A DNA stretch of 64,000 nucleotides. Origin: Rhodococcus rhodochrous. GTDB taxonomy: Bacteria; Actinomycetota; Actinomycetes; Mycobacteriales; Mycobacteriaceae. Every line of letters starts with the position of its first letter. Positions within the stretch are counted from its first letter, which is position 1. Shown piece after piece: positions 53,688 to 62,703 of this stretch. Where the stretch lies: contig NZ_CP027557.1 of the NCBI RefSeq assembly GCF_014854695.1, forward strand, positions 744,001 to 808,000, given 5' to 3'. The notes under the pieces were generated by a model. It had not been told where the DNA came from. It was given only the letters and a program-made list of their open reading frames with translations, and ran no database searches. The position numbers and the translations under genes were made by a program.

Positions 53688-54380
53688 TCACCTGCGCAGT
53701 TCGTACCGGACCTGCGGCCGGCCGGCGCGGCCGTACTCGGTGAGGCGGGTCGCGGCTCCGTCGTCGGCGAGTCGTTCGAGATAACGCCACGCGGTGACGC
53801 GTGAGACCCCCACGGCCGAGCCGACTTCCGCGGCGGTGCGGGGGCCGTCGGCGTCGTGGAGGAAATCGGTGATCTTCGACAGCGTGTCGGGGGAGATGCC
53901 CTTGGGGGTCGACGGACGGGAACTGCTCGTGCGCAGCGCCGCCATGGCGCGGTCGATGTCGTGCTGACCTGCCGCCGTCTCGGCGTCGCGCAACGCCGAG
54001 CGGTAGGCCACGTACTGTTCGAGCTTGTCCTGCAGCGCCGCGAAGGTGAACGGCTTGAGCAGGTACAACACGACGCCCCGCGCGACCGCCGTCCGCACGA
54101 CCTCCAGATCGCGGTTCGACGTGACGGCGATGATGTCGGGGCTCGGGCGACCGGCGCTCAGGCGCGCAGCGACCTCGAGGCCGTTCGTGTCGGGGAGCCC
54201 GATGTCGAGCAGCACCAGATCCACCGGCGTTCCTGCCCGCGCCGCCGACGCGACCGCCCGCACGGCGTCGCTGCCCGTGTGCGCGACGCCCACCACCTCG
54301 AATCCGTCCACCCTGCCGACGTATTCGCGGTGGGCCTCGGCGATGAGCGGCTCGTCCTCGACGATCAGTACCCGGATCAC
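53688..54380 (-). CDS. dctR: DctR/CitB-type response regulator
   Basis: A 230-residue two-component regulator. The receiver domain has the acidic pair in IVEDE, phosphoacceptor Asp59 (LVLLDIGLPD) and Lys109 (LLKPF). The C-terminal part (PDTLSKITDFLHDADGPRTAAEVGSAVGVSRVTAWRYLERL) is the helix-turn-helix of the CitB/DcuR group. GTG 54380 overlaps the kinase stop by 4 bp (GTGA). With the sensor it should activate the divergent dicarboxylate symporter gene; that pairing is inferred from position and family. Confidence 0.9.
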   Translation of the reverse strand: MIRVLIVEDEPLIAEAHREYVGRVDGFEVVGVAHTGSDAVRAVASAARAGTPVDLVLLDIGLPDTNGLEVAARLSAGRPSPDIIAVTSNRDLEVVRTAVARGVVLYLLKPFTFAALQDKLEQYVAYRSALRDAETAAGQHDIDRAMAALRTSSSRPSTPKGISPDTLSKITDFLHDADGPRTAAEVGSAVGVSRVTAWRYLERLADDGAATRLTEYGRAGRPQVRYELRR

Positions 54381-55951
54381 GATGTGCCCCCGACGGGGAT
54401 CTCGGCGACGATCATCGATCCCAGCGATGGTTCGGTGCGCAGGGTGCCACCGTGACGCGCGACGACCTGGGCGACGAGCGCGAGTCCGAGACCGCGCTGC
54501 TCGGACTTGGTGGAGTACCCGCGCTGCATGGCCCGGGCCAGCACTTCCGGCGACATTCCCGGTCCGCTGTCGGCGACCTCGACGATCATCGACGAATCCT
54601 CCTGGCGCACAGTAACCTCCACCCATGGGTCGTCCGACGCATGGGAGGCGTCGATGGCGTTGTCGATGAGATTCCCGACGAGAGTGACGATATCGCGCGC
54701 CGGGATCGGCACCGGACCGAGTTCCGTGTCGTCGGTGACGGTCAGTTCCACACCGCGTTCGGCGGCCTCGTCGATCTTGCCGAGCAGCAGGGCCGACAGC
54801 GCCGGTTCGTGGACGGCACCGGTCAGCCTGTCGATCAGGTGCTGGGACACCGCCAGTTCCTGCGTCGCGAAGGCGACCGCCTCCTCCGGCCGGCCGAGCT
54901 CGACCATCGTGATGATGGTGTGCAGGCGGTTCGCCGACTCGTGTGCCTGCGCACGCAGTGACTCGGCGAACCCGCGGACCGAGTCGAGTTCACCCAGGAC
55001 ACCGCGTAGTTCGGTGTGGTCGCGAAGAGTGACGACCGTGCCGATGCGTCGCCGTTTCCACAGCACCGCATCGCTGTTCACCACCAGGACCCGGTCCCGG
55101 GTCAGATGCACCTCGTCGCGTGCCTCGTCGGCGACGGCGAGTTCGCGCACCGTCGCGGGCAGACCGTCGAACTCCACCGCGCCGACGGGCTCCAGCCCGA
55201 GCAGCCGGCGGGCCTCGTCGTTGACGATGTCGACGCGGGGGGAACCGTCTGCGGTACCGAACACCAGTAGTCCCTCACCGATCGAGTGCAGGACGGCGTC
55301 GTGGTGTTCGTACATGCGCCGCAGCTGGTCGGGATTGAGGCCGAGGGTCTGCCGGCGGAGCCGCCGGGAGATGAGGTAGCCGCCCGCCGCGGTGACCACG
55401 AGCCCGGCTGCTACCAGGCCGAGGATGCCCGGCAGGCTCCGCACGAAGTTCTCGGCGATCCTCTCCCGCGTCACCCCGACCGACACGAACCCGACGAGCG
55501 TGCCGTCGTCGTAGACGGGGGCGATGGTGCGTATCGACGGGCCCAGGCTGCCGGTGTACGTCTCGGTGAACGGCGTGCCCGAGCGGGCCTCGTCGGTGTG
55601 ACCCGTGTAGGGGAGTCCGATCTGCTCCGGGACCGGGTGTGTCACACGGATACCCTCGGGGTCCACGACGACGACGAAGTCCACCCCGGTCGCCTCACGG
55701 ATCTGTTCGGCGCGGGGTTGGAGCGCTGCCGTCGGATCAGGAGAGACCAATCCGTCCGAGACCTCCGGGAACAGCGCGGCGGTCACTGCGATATCCGTCA
55801 CGGTGCGGCGTGTGGCCTCGTCGGCGTCGCGGCGTTCGTCGACGACGATGAGCGCGCCCGCCACGATCGCTACCACCGTGAACACCACCAGTTGGAGGAT
55901 GAGCAGCTGGCCCGCCACGCTCATCGGCGGTCTCGCCTCCCGACGGTTCAA
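54377..55951 (-). CDS. dctS: DctS/CitA-type sensor histidine kinase
   Basis: A 524-residue membrane sensor. Two membrane helices (about 14-37 and 174-196) flank an extracellular PAS-like domain with the CitA/DcuS signature (DFVVVVDPEGIRVTHPVPEQIGLPYTG). A cytosolic PAS follows, then the phosphoacceptor His337 (LRAQAHESANRLH) and the ATPase motifs NLIDNAIDAS and DSGPGM. This group senses C4-dicarboxylates or citrate. TTG 55951 has GGGAGGTGACCG just upstream and is preferred; ATG 55924 is an alternative. It is divergent from dctA across 234 bp that contain two CGTGAACA copies (55963, 56141), possible activator sites but weakly supported. Confidence 0.9.
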   Translation of the reverse strand: MNRREARPPMSVAGQLLILQLVVFTVVAIVAGALIVVDERRDADEATRRTVTDIAVTAALFPEVSDGLVSPDPTAALQPRAEQIREATGVDFVVVVDPEGIRVTHPVPEQIGLPYTGHTDEARSGTPFTETYTGSLGPSIRTIAPVYDDGTLVGFVSVGVTRERIAENFVRSLPGILGLVAAGLVVTAAGGYLISRRLRRQTLGLNPDQLRRMYEHHDAVLHSIGEGLLVFGTADGSPRVDIVNDEARRLLGLEPVGAVEFDGLPATVRELAVADEARDEVHLTRDRVLVVNSDAVLWKRRRIGTVVTLRDHTELRGVLGELDSVRGFAESLRAQAHESANRLHTIITMVELGRPEEAVAFATQELAVSQHLIDRLTGAVHEPALSALLLGKIDEAAERGVELTVTDDTELGPVPIPARDIVTLVGNLIDNAIDASHASDDPWVEVTVRQEDSSMIVEVADSGPGMSPEVLARAMQRGYSTKSEQRGLGLALVAQVVARHGGTLRTEPSLGSMIVAEIPVGGTS

Positions 55952-56185
55952 CGGTCACCTCCCGTGAACACTATGTACACAAACTTCTCCCGCAGTGAGC
56001 GGACCACCACCATTTCCCTGTGTGGACGTGATGCCGGTCACCGCCCGGGCGCGGAAAGGCCCTACCAGGGTCCCGTAGTACCCGACCGAACCACGGTCGA
56101 TTCCCGAGTCCTCGCCGGTGCGTCACCGCATCCCGTTATCCGTGAACATCGCGCGACGAGCCCGCGCATGATCGAAGGGCACCCC

Positions 56186-57550
56186 ATGAGCACCACAACA
56201 GTGCGTGGCGAGAAACGCCGCGACCGTACCCACTGGCTGTACATCGGCGTCATCATCGCTGTCGTCGCCGGTATCGCCGTCGGATGGCTGGCCCCGGAGA
56301 CGGGCAAGTCGCTCGGTGTCCTCGGCACCATGTTCGTCGACCTGATCAAGATGATGATCAGCCCGGTGATCTTCTGCACCATCGTGCTCGGCATCGGGTC
56401 GGTCCGGGCCGCGGCGAGTGTCGGCCGGATCGGCGGACTCGCGCTGATCTACTTCGTGGGCATGTCGACCGTGGCACTCGCGATCGGCCTCGGTGTGGGC
56501 AACCTGCTCGACCCGGGCTCGGGCCTGACCCTCGACCCGGCCAACGCCGGTTCGGGTGCCGAACTCGCCGAGAAGGCGCACGCGGCCGGCGGCACCGTCG
56601 ACTTCATCGCGTCGATCATCCCGACCTCCCTGCTCTCCGCGCTGACCGCAGGCAGTGTCCTGCAGACCCTGTTCGTGGCGCTGCTCGTCGGCTTCGCGAT
56701 CCAGGGCATCGGCAAGTCGGGTGAACCGATCCTCCGCGGTATCGCCCATCTGCAGAAGCTCGTCTTCCGCATCCTGACGATGATCCTGTGGCTCGCCCCG
56801 ATCGGTGCGTTCGGCGCCATCGCCAACGTCGTCGGTCAGACCGGACTGAGCGCGGTCCTGCAGCTCGGTGTGCTGATGATCGCCTTCTACCTCACGTGCG
56901 CCGTGTTCGTCTTCGGCGTCCTCGGATCGCTGCTGCGGGCCGTCGCCGGTGTCTCGGTGTTCAAGCTCGTGAAGTACCTCGCCCGCGAGTATCTGCTCAT
57001 CTTCGCGACGTCGTCGTCGGAGTCCGCGCTGCCGCGCCTGATCGCCAAGATGGAGCACCTCGGTGTCCAGCGCACCACCGTCGGCGTGGTCGTGCCCACC
57101 GGCTACTCGTTCAACCTGGACGGCACCGCGATCTACCTGACGATGGCCGCTCTGTTCGTCTCCGACGCGATGGGCAGCCCGCTGAACATGGGCGAGCAGC
57201 TCTCGCTCCTGCTGTTCATGATCGTTGCCTCGAAGGGTGCGGCCGGGGTCACCGGTGCAGGTCTGGCGACGCTGGCCGGTGGTCTGCAGAGCCACCGTCC
57301 CGACCTGCTCGACGGCGTCGGCCTGATCGTCGGTGTCGACCGGTTCATGTCCGAGGCGCGAGCCGTCACCAACTTCTCCGGCAATGCCATCGCGACCCTG
57401 CTCATCGGCACCTGGACCCGGTCGGTGGACCGTGAACGCGTCGACGAGGTGCTCAGCGGACGGTTGCCGTTCGACGAGAGCATGATGATCGACGATCACG
57501 AGCCCGCTCCCGAGCGCGAACCGGCGACGCTGGAGAAGGTCTCCGTCTGA
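56186..57550 (+). CDS. dctA: DctA-like C4-dicarboxylate:cation symporter
   Basis: A 454-residue member of the dicarboxylate/amino acid:cation symporter (DAACS) family, importing succinate, fumarate, malate or related acids. Eight hydrophobic segments plus re-entrant loops are visible. Conserved stretches are FVDLIKMMISPVIFCTIVLGI, FATSSSESALPRLI (the serine-rich hairpin), PTGYSFNLDGTAIYLTMAALF and VDRFMSEARAVTNFSGNAIAT. ATG 56186 follows AAGGG; ATG 56168 is also in frame. The divergent DctS/DctR-like pair is its likely regulator. Confidence 0.93.
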   Translation: MSTTTVRGEKRRDRTHWLYIGVIIAVVAGIAVGWLAPETGKSLGVLGTMFVDLIKMMISPVIFCTIVLGIGSVRAAASVGRIGGLALIYFVGMSTVALAIGLGVGNLLDPGSGLTLDPANAGSGAELAEKAHAAGGTVDFIASIIPTSLLSALTAGSVLQTLFVALLVGFAIQGIGKSGEPILRGIAHLQKLVFRILTMILWLAPIGAFGAIANVVGQTGLSAVLQLGVLMIAFYLTCAVFVFGVLGSLLRAVAGVSVFKLVKYLAREYLLIFATSSSESALPRLIAKMEHLGVQRTTVGVVVPTGYSFNLDGTAIYLTMAALFVSDAMGSPLNMGEQLSLLLFMIVASKGAAGVTGAGLATLAGGLQSHRPDLLDGVGLIVGVDRFMSEARAVTNFSGNAIATLLIGTWTRSVDRERVDEVLSGRLPFDESMMIDDHEPAPEREPATLEKVSV

Positions 57551-57568
57551 TCCGGCATCCGCTACGAC

Positions 57569-57611
57569 AATGGCTGTCCGCTACGGAAAATTTCCGTAGC
57601 GGACAGCCATT
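57569..57611. terminator. 43-nt perfect palindrome, bidirectional terminator
   Basis: AATGGCTGTCCGCTACGGAAA (57569-57589), a single central A, and its exact reverse complement (57591-57611) form a 21-bp stem. It lies 18 bp after the dctA stop and 35 bp from the stop of the convergent FAH-family gene. Flanking TTTCTG on the right gives a short T-rich tail. Confidence 0.75.
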
Positions 57612-57646
57612 TCTGTAGCAACCAGGAGCCGGCGGCGACAGCAGAT

Positions 57647-58510
57647 CTACGCGCCGGCGGCGACGAAACGCTGGTGCAGTTCGCCGATGCCTTCGATCCA
57701 GCTGTCGAGTCGCTCACCGGCGCGCAGGTAGCGCTGCGGGTCGCGGCCCATGCCCACACCGGCGGGTGTGCCGGTGAAGATCACGTCGCCCGGGTACAGG
57801 GTGACGTTGCGCGACAGCTCGGCGACCAGCGCGGGGACGGAGAAGATCATCTCCCGCGTGCGGCCCTTCTGGACCTCCTCGCCGTCGATCGCGCATCCCA
57901 GTTCCAGATCGTCCGGGTCGGCGAACTCGTCGGGGGTGACGAGCCACGGACCCTGCGGAGCGAAGCCGGGATACGACTTGGCGAGACCGAACTGGGGCGC
58001 CGGTCCGCGCATCTGGGCGACGCGTTCGGAGATGTCCTGCCCCGCCGTCAGGCCCGCGACGTACGACCAGGCGTCTGCTGCGTCGACGTCGCGTGCCTCC
58101 CGACCGATGACGGCGACGAGTTCGATCTCCCAGTCGACGTTGCCGCCGTCCGGAATCGTGACCTCGGAGTCGGGGCCGGTGAACGCCGAGACGTACTTGG
58201 TGAACACCGGGGGCAGATGTGTGGGGGCCTCGAAGCCCGATTCGGCGGCGTGGTCGTCGTAGTTCAACCCGACCGCGAAGACTTGGCGGGGCGCAGGGGA
58301 GGGGGCGCCGAGCCGGGCACGATCGATCGAAGCGTTGTCGGTGACGTCTGCGTCCGCCGCCCACGCCCGCACCTCGTCCCACGACTCGTAGATCGAGGCG
58401 AGCTCGGGTCCGAACCGGCCGCCGGAGGCGGTAGCGATGTCGACGGCCTGCTCGTTGCCGGAGTCACCGACGACGAGGACGGCACGGTTGTCGAGGTTGG
58501 CGATGCGCAT
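57647..58510 (-). CDS. fumarylacetoacetate hydrolase (FAH) family protein
   Basis: A 287-residue FAH-fold enzyme. This fold performs hydrolysis of C-C bonds, decarboxylation or hydration of oxo-acids from aromatic or sugar-acid catabolism. Family marks are FAVGLNYDDHAAESG, VFTKYVSAFTGPDS and the acidic metal site in DWEIELVAVIGR, with FTGTPAGVGMG near the C-terminus. ATG 58510 follows GAGGAGA. It is the last gene of the leftward operon, 28 bp behind the MmgE/PrpD gene. The exact reaction is not predictable. Confidence 0.88.
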   Translation of the reverse strand: MRIANLDNRAVLVVGDSGNEQAVDIATASGGRFGPELASIYESWDEVRAWAADADVTDNASIDRARLGAPSPAPRQVFAVGLNYDDHAAESGFEAPTHLPPVFTKYVSAFTGPDSEVTIPDGGNVDWEIELVAVIGREARDVDAADAWSYVAGLTAGQDISERVAQMRGPAPQFGLAKSYPGFAPQGPWLVTPDEFADPDDLELGCAIDGEEVQKGRTREMIFSVPALVAELSRNVTLYPGDVIFTGTPAGVGMGRDPQRYLRAGERLDSWIEGIGELHQRFVAAGA

Positions 58511-58538
58511 GGGTTTCTCCTCGAGGGACTGGAAGGCG

Positions 58539-59918
58539 TTACGGGGCGCCGGGCCCGAACAGTGCGGACAGGTCGATTCGATCATTCGAGGCCAGGATCG
58601 CGCGCACTCGGGACAGCGAGGCGTCGGCGGAGTCCCCGAGACCTGCATGTCGCAAGTTCGCCACGAACTTGGCGTCGACGTCGGCGCGGCCGGCGGGCAC
58701 GCCACGAGGGTCACCCCACGGATGGTCGATACGGTCCGCGTGGGTCCGTCCGTCGTCCGCCCGTATCTCGAGATGCGCCGCGGTCAAGGGGAACGATGAC
58801 TCGGCTGCAGGTCGGAGACGGACGAGGTGCGCGAGCCGGAGAACCTCCGGGTCGTTGCGGAACGGGTCGTCGAAGTGGGCGGGCACCGGTCGTCCTCGCA
58901 CCAATGCGTTCGCAGTCTGGAACTGGAAGCCGAACAGGGCCGCCGGCCGGGACACCTCCGCGTCCTCCACCGGGAGGTCCAGGGGCGAGCCGATGTGGTG
59001 CGGATGGACGGTGAGGGTGATCTCCCGAACGGTGCCCGGATCGGCGACCTCGCGGAGATTCCTGGCGACGTCGATCGGACCGTGTGTGAATCGACAACCC
59101 GGATAAGGCTTGACGATCCGGTCCCCGAAGTACACCTCACCGAGACCGGCCGTCACCGAGGACTCGTCGGGGAGTCCTGTGCCGTATGTGCGGAACAGGC
59201 CGAAGCGGCCGTCCAGCGCACCGTCGCCACCTGCATAACCGTGCCGGACCAGATCGGCGGCCTCGATACCGTCGCGCGCGGCGAGTCCTTGCACGAAGGT
59301 GAACGCATCACTGTGCTCGTCGATGGCCTGGAAGGTTCCCGACACCTGCTGGAGCACCAGTCCCCATGCTCGCACCAGTTCGTCCGCACTCAGGTTCCAC
59401 AGCCGCGCGGCGACGACGGCCGAGGCGAACCGGTTGATGAGCCCGGGGTTGTCCCATCCGGTCCCGGGGACGAATTCGAGTGCTCTGCTGATCCGTGCTG
59501 CCACGTCGTCGGCCACGATGAGGGCTTCGAGCATCGTCCGTGCCGAAGCGCCGCAGTCCTCGGCCAGGGCGACGGCCACGGGTACGGTCGTCTCCGAGAT
59601 ATGGGACCAGATCGGTGACGCCCCGTCGAAGGGGGTCAGGGGGCCGAAGTCGTAGGCCCGGGCAAGAAGTGCATTGGCGTAGGCCGCCGAGGCAGGCCCG
59701 ACCTTTCCTTCCTCGAGCGCGACGGAGGACCGGCCGGGTGCGGAGTTCCGGGTGACGAGTGCTGCGGCCCGGCGGGTCGAATCGACTCGTGTGCCGGCGA
59801 TCATGCAGCCCAGCGTGTCCACGACCCGATCGAGAAGGTACCGATCGTGCGGAGACTCGAAGGCGGCATCCGGGGTCGCTTCGACGGCATGGGACGCCAG
59901 GGTGCGTGCGAGATTCAT
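58539..59918 (-). CDS. MmgE/PrpD-family protein
   Basis: A 459-residue member of the MmgE/PrpD fold, which includes 2-methylcitrate dehydratase, cis-aconitate decarboxylase and iminodisuccinate epimerase. Typical segments are DTLGCMIAGTRVDSTRRAA, AYANALLARAYDF and PYPGCRFTHGPIDVA. It lacks the strong HDFDD-type signature of true PrpD (here YDFGPLTPFDG), so a different hydroxy-acid substrate is likely. The ATG at 59918 has AGGAGA 10 nt upstream. Its place between an AAHS-type transporter and an FAH-family enzyme suggests catabolism of an organic acid. Confidence 0.82.
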   Translation of the reverse strand: MNLARTLASHAVEATPDAAFESPHDRYLLDRVVDTLGCMIAGTRVDSTRRAAALVTRNSAPGRSSVALEEGKVGPASAAYANALLARAYDFGPLTPFDGASPIWSHISETTVPVAVALAEDCGASARTMLEALIVADDVAARISRALEFVPGTGWDNPGLINRFASAVVAARLWNLSADELVRAWGLVLQQVSGTFQAIDEHSDAFTFVQGLAARDGIEAADLVRHGYAGGDGALDGRFGLFRTYGTGLPDESSVTAGLGEVYFGDRIVKPYPGCRFTHGPIDVARNLREVADPGTVREITLTVHPHHIGSPLDLPVEDAEVSRPAALFGFQFQTANALVRGRPVPAHFDDPFRNDPEVLRLAHLVRLRPAAESSFPLTAAHLEIRADDGRTHADRIDHPWGDPRGVPAGRADVDAKFVANLRHAGLGDSADASLSRVRAILASNDRIDLSALFGPGAP

Positions 59919-59998
59919 GGTGGAGGATCTCCTGATGTCTCTGCGAGCGAGCGGTGCCGCGGCGCATGCCGACGGCCCCGCTCACTCGTGGGGGATCC

Positions 59999-61345
59999 TT
60001 ACTTGGAGACCAGATCGTTCGGCGCAGCGACGGGCCCGTCGCTCGCGGACTCCTCACGTTGCTGGATCCGGCCCAGGGTGACGATGCAGATCGTGCCGAC
60101 CGCCAGCGGGACCGCCATCAGGTAGAAGAGGTTGCCCGCGGTCCAGCCGCTCTCGAGCAGGAAACCGGTGCCGATCGGGGAGACGATGGAGACCAGGCGG
60201 CCGACGCCGACCATCCAGCCGACACCGGTGCCGCGCAGCGAGGCGGGGTAGACCGTCGGGCCCACGGCGTAGAAGCCGGCGACCGAGCCGACCGCGACGA
60301 TGCCGAGGAAGATGCCGAGGGTGATCGCGAGCCATCCGACTCCGAAGGCCGCGCCGTAGACGGCGTAACCGATGGCGCCGAGACCGAGGGTGGTCATGAG
60401 GATGTTGCGGGGGATCCACCGGAACGCGGCGGCCGCGAACAGGAGGCTGCCGATGATGCCGCCGAGGTTGAGGACGGTGCCGACCGTGGTGCCGCTCTGC
60501 ACGTCGCCGGTGGATTCGGCGACCAGCTTGGGGATCCACGAGTTCGCGAAGTAGTAGGCGGCCATCAGGCAGGCGTAGGCGAGCCACAGGGCGAGCGTCT
60601 TGATGCCGGTGGTGCCGGTGAAGATGGCGCCGAGCCGGGCGTTGTGACGGTCTGCGGGGGTCTGCTCGGGCAGTTCCTTCAGCGCCGGATGCCCCATCTT
60701 GCCGAGCATCGAGTTGATGCGTTCGAGGGCGTTCTTCGGACGGCGTGCGACGAGGAAGTCGATCGATTCGGGCAGTGCGGCCCACGCGAGGACGAGCAAC
60801 ACCACGCTCAGCACGGTGCCGACGACGAACAGGTTCTTCCAGTCGGCGGGATCGAACAGGCCGGCCACGACACCGGCGAGAGCGGCACCGATGGGGAAGC
60901 CGGTGGCATAGATGCCGACGACGGTGCCGCGGCGCTTCTCCGAGGCGAACTCGGAGACGTACGCGTTGAGCTGCGACATGGCACCGATACCGAGCCCGGT
61001 GATCACACGGGCGACGATCATCGTGGCGACGTTGGGGCTGATCACCGCGAGCACCATGCCCACCACGACCATGCTCATCGACACGATGGTCAGCGTGCGA
61101 CGCCCGTAGCGGTCACCGAACGGGCTGAACAGGATCGCGCCGGCGGCCATGCCGAAGAGGCTGCCGCTGAGAACGATCCCGAGGGTGCCGGAGCTGACGC
61201 CCCATTCGTCCGACATCGGCTTCGCGGCGAACGACATCACCGCGATCTCGAATCCGTCGAGAATGATCAATGCGAGTGCTATGGCGATCGCACGGATCTG
61301 CAGGGGAGTCATCTTCGACGCCCTGATGTCAGCCAACACATCCAT
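59999..61345 (-). CDS. MFS organic-acid transporter, AAHS family
   Basis: A 448-residue, 12-helix importer of the aromatic acid:H+ symporter group (PcaK/BenK-like). The signature is IIILDGFEIAVMSFAAKP, with the helix 1 Asp essential in PcaK, plus FSPFGDRYGRRTLTIVSM between helices 2 and 3. ATG 61345 follows GAAGGA. It is 77 bp downstream of the flavin-reductase fusion gene and 80 bp before the MmgE/PrpD gene. It probably brings in the substrate of this operon. Confidence 0.88.
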   Translation of the reverse strand: MDVLADIRASKMTPLQIRAIAIALALIILDGFEIAVMSFAAKPMSDEWGVSSGTLGIVLSGSLFGMAAGAILFSPFGDRYGRRTLTIVSMSMVVVGMVLAVISPNVATMIVARVITGLGIGAMSQLNAYVSEFASEKRRGTVVGIYATGFPIGAALAGVVAGLFDPADWKNLFVVGTVLSVVLLVLAWAALPESIDFLVARRPKNALERINSMLGKMGHPALKELPEQTPADRHNARLGAIFTGTTGIKTLALWLAYACLMAAYYFANSWIPKLVAESTGDVQSGTTVGTVLNLGGIIGSLLFAAAAFRWIPRNILMTTLGLGAIGYAVYGAAFGVGWLAITLGIFLGIVAVGSVAGFYAVGPTVYPASLRGTGVGWMVGVGRLVSIVSPIGTGFLLESGWTAGNLFYLMAVPLAVGTICIVTLGRIQQREESASDGPVAAPNDLVSK

Positions 61346-61422
61346 CGTTAGGTTCCTTCACTTTGGTCGCGCTCGAGGAGCGAAGCTCCGAGCTGAGACG
61401 ACACCACGCCAGGTGGCGGCAG

Positions 61423-62703
61423 TCACATAGTGCAGTGGGGGTCCGTTGTGATCACAGTCACCGGTGCCACTGGGTGGCATCGTCGGCCGGTGTGCCGCAA
61501 CGGGATCCCCGTCGGCTGCCGCAGGGCGATCTCGACGACCGCCGCCGACTGCTCGATTCGATGGATGTAATCGAGTATGTCTGCGCCCGAAGTGCTCTCG
61601 GGAAGCCTCGACAAGCGCAGGACCATGACGACATTACCCTCCGGGTCGTGGACGGGCACGGAGAGCTGGAGCGGCGTGTACGTCGCCACGGGATCGATCT
61701 CCGCCGGCTCGTGGTGCGCGGACATCCGCTGCAGGGCGTCGATGAGTCTCTGTTCGTGCTCCGGCGTACGGTCCGGCGTGCTGAAGGCATCGACGAGTTC
61801 GTCGAGCGTGTGGGTGTCGACCTCGCCCGAGAGGGTCACCGACCATCCGCGTTCCTGGACGCGTTGCAGCTGGAGCTCCGCCGCCTCGCGGATCTCCGGC
61901 GACCGGCGCGGCACGCGGTCGAGCCAGTCCTCGCTCGACGGGGCGCCGCGGTGGCCGACCATGAGGGAACCGAGCGGCGGGACGAACGGCAGACGGGTGC
62001 CGGGCATCGTCGAGTGACTTGCGCCGTCGGCGCTCGCCGTTGCCACGAAAGCGAATTCGTCACCGAGCGGGGCGAGTAGGCTGACCTCCACGCCGAGTTC
62101 GGTGGCGAGGAGCTCCATTTCCTGACGTCCGCACTCCGCCGTGCGGATGGCGGCGGCGAGGGAGCGGTAGTCCGAGGCCATCAACGATCCCGGCGTGAAC
62201 CGGCCGTAGCCCCGCTGGAAGAACAACAGCGGCAGGCAGTTCCGCTCGGTCGCCAGTTCCCGCACCGCGCCGAGGACGAAGTAGTGGTCACCGGCGTCGA
62301 GCACGTCCGACCACTCACATTCGATCCACGCCGTCGTACCCTCGAGAATCGGTGCACCGGTGGGGGACTCGCGCCAGTCGACCCCCTCGAACTTGTTCTC
62401 CCCCCGCATGAACGCCCCGCACACGTGTTCCTGGTCGGCGGCCATGATGTTGACGCAGAAGGTACGCGACTCGCGCAGTGCGGCGAAGGTGTACGACGAC
62501 TTCATCGGCATGAACGACACCAACGGTGGGTCCATCGACACCGAGTTGAACGTCCCGACCACCATGCCGAGCGGCGTGCCGTCGGCTGCGCGTCCGGTGA
62601 CGATGGCGACGCCGGTGGGGTAGCTGCCCAGGACGTGCCGCATGTGCTGGGGGTCGATCGGCGCGGCGACCGGAAGGTCGGCGAGCGTGGTTGCTTCAGA
62701 CAT
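61423..62703 (-). CDS. flavin reductase fused to an IclR-type effector domain
   Basis: A 426-residue two-part protein. Residues about 18-175 are a FMN-binding split-barrel flavin reductase (MRHVLGSYPTGVAIVTGRAADG, SVSMDPPLVSFMP, GDHYFVLGAV), the type that supplies reduced flavin to two-component monooxygenases. Residues about 180-395 look like the ligand-binding domain of IclR regulators (MPGTRLPFVPPLGSLMVGH, RVQERGWSVTLSGEVDTHTL, LSVPVHDPEGNVVMVLRLS) without the DNA-binding helix-turn-helix. A small-molecule switch on reductase activity is a reasonable inference. Its ATG overlaps the stop of the upstream MFS gene by 8 bp. No flavin-dependent monooxygenase partner is in the window. Confidence 0.83.
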   Translation of the reverse strand: MSEATTLADLPVAAPIDPQHMRHVLGSYPTGVAIVTGRAADGTPLGMVVGTFNSVSMDPPLVSFMPMKSSYTFAALRESRTFCVNIMAADQEHVCGAFMRGENKFEGVDWRESPTGAPILEGTTAWIECEWSDVLDAGDHYFVLGAVRELATERNCLPLLFFQRGYGRFTPGSLMASDYRSLAAAIRTAECGRQEMELLATELGVEVSLLAPLGDEFAFVATASADGASHSTMPGTRLPFVPPLGSLMVGHRGAPSSEDWLDRVPRRSPEIREAAELQLQRVQERGWSVTLSGEVDTHTLDELVDAFSTPDRTPEHEQRLIDALQRMSAHHEPAEIDPVATYTPLQLSVPVHDPEGNVVMVLRLSRLPESTSGADILDYIHRIEQSAAVVEIALRQPTGIPLRHTGRRCHPVAPVTVITTDPHCTM

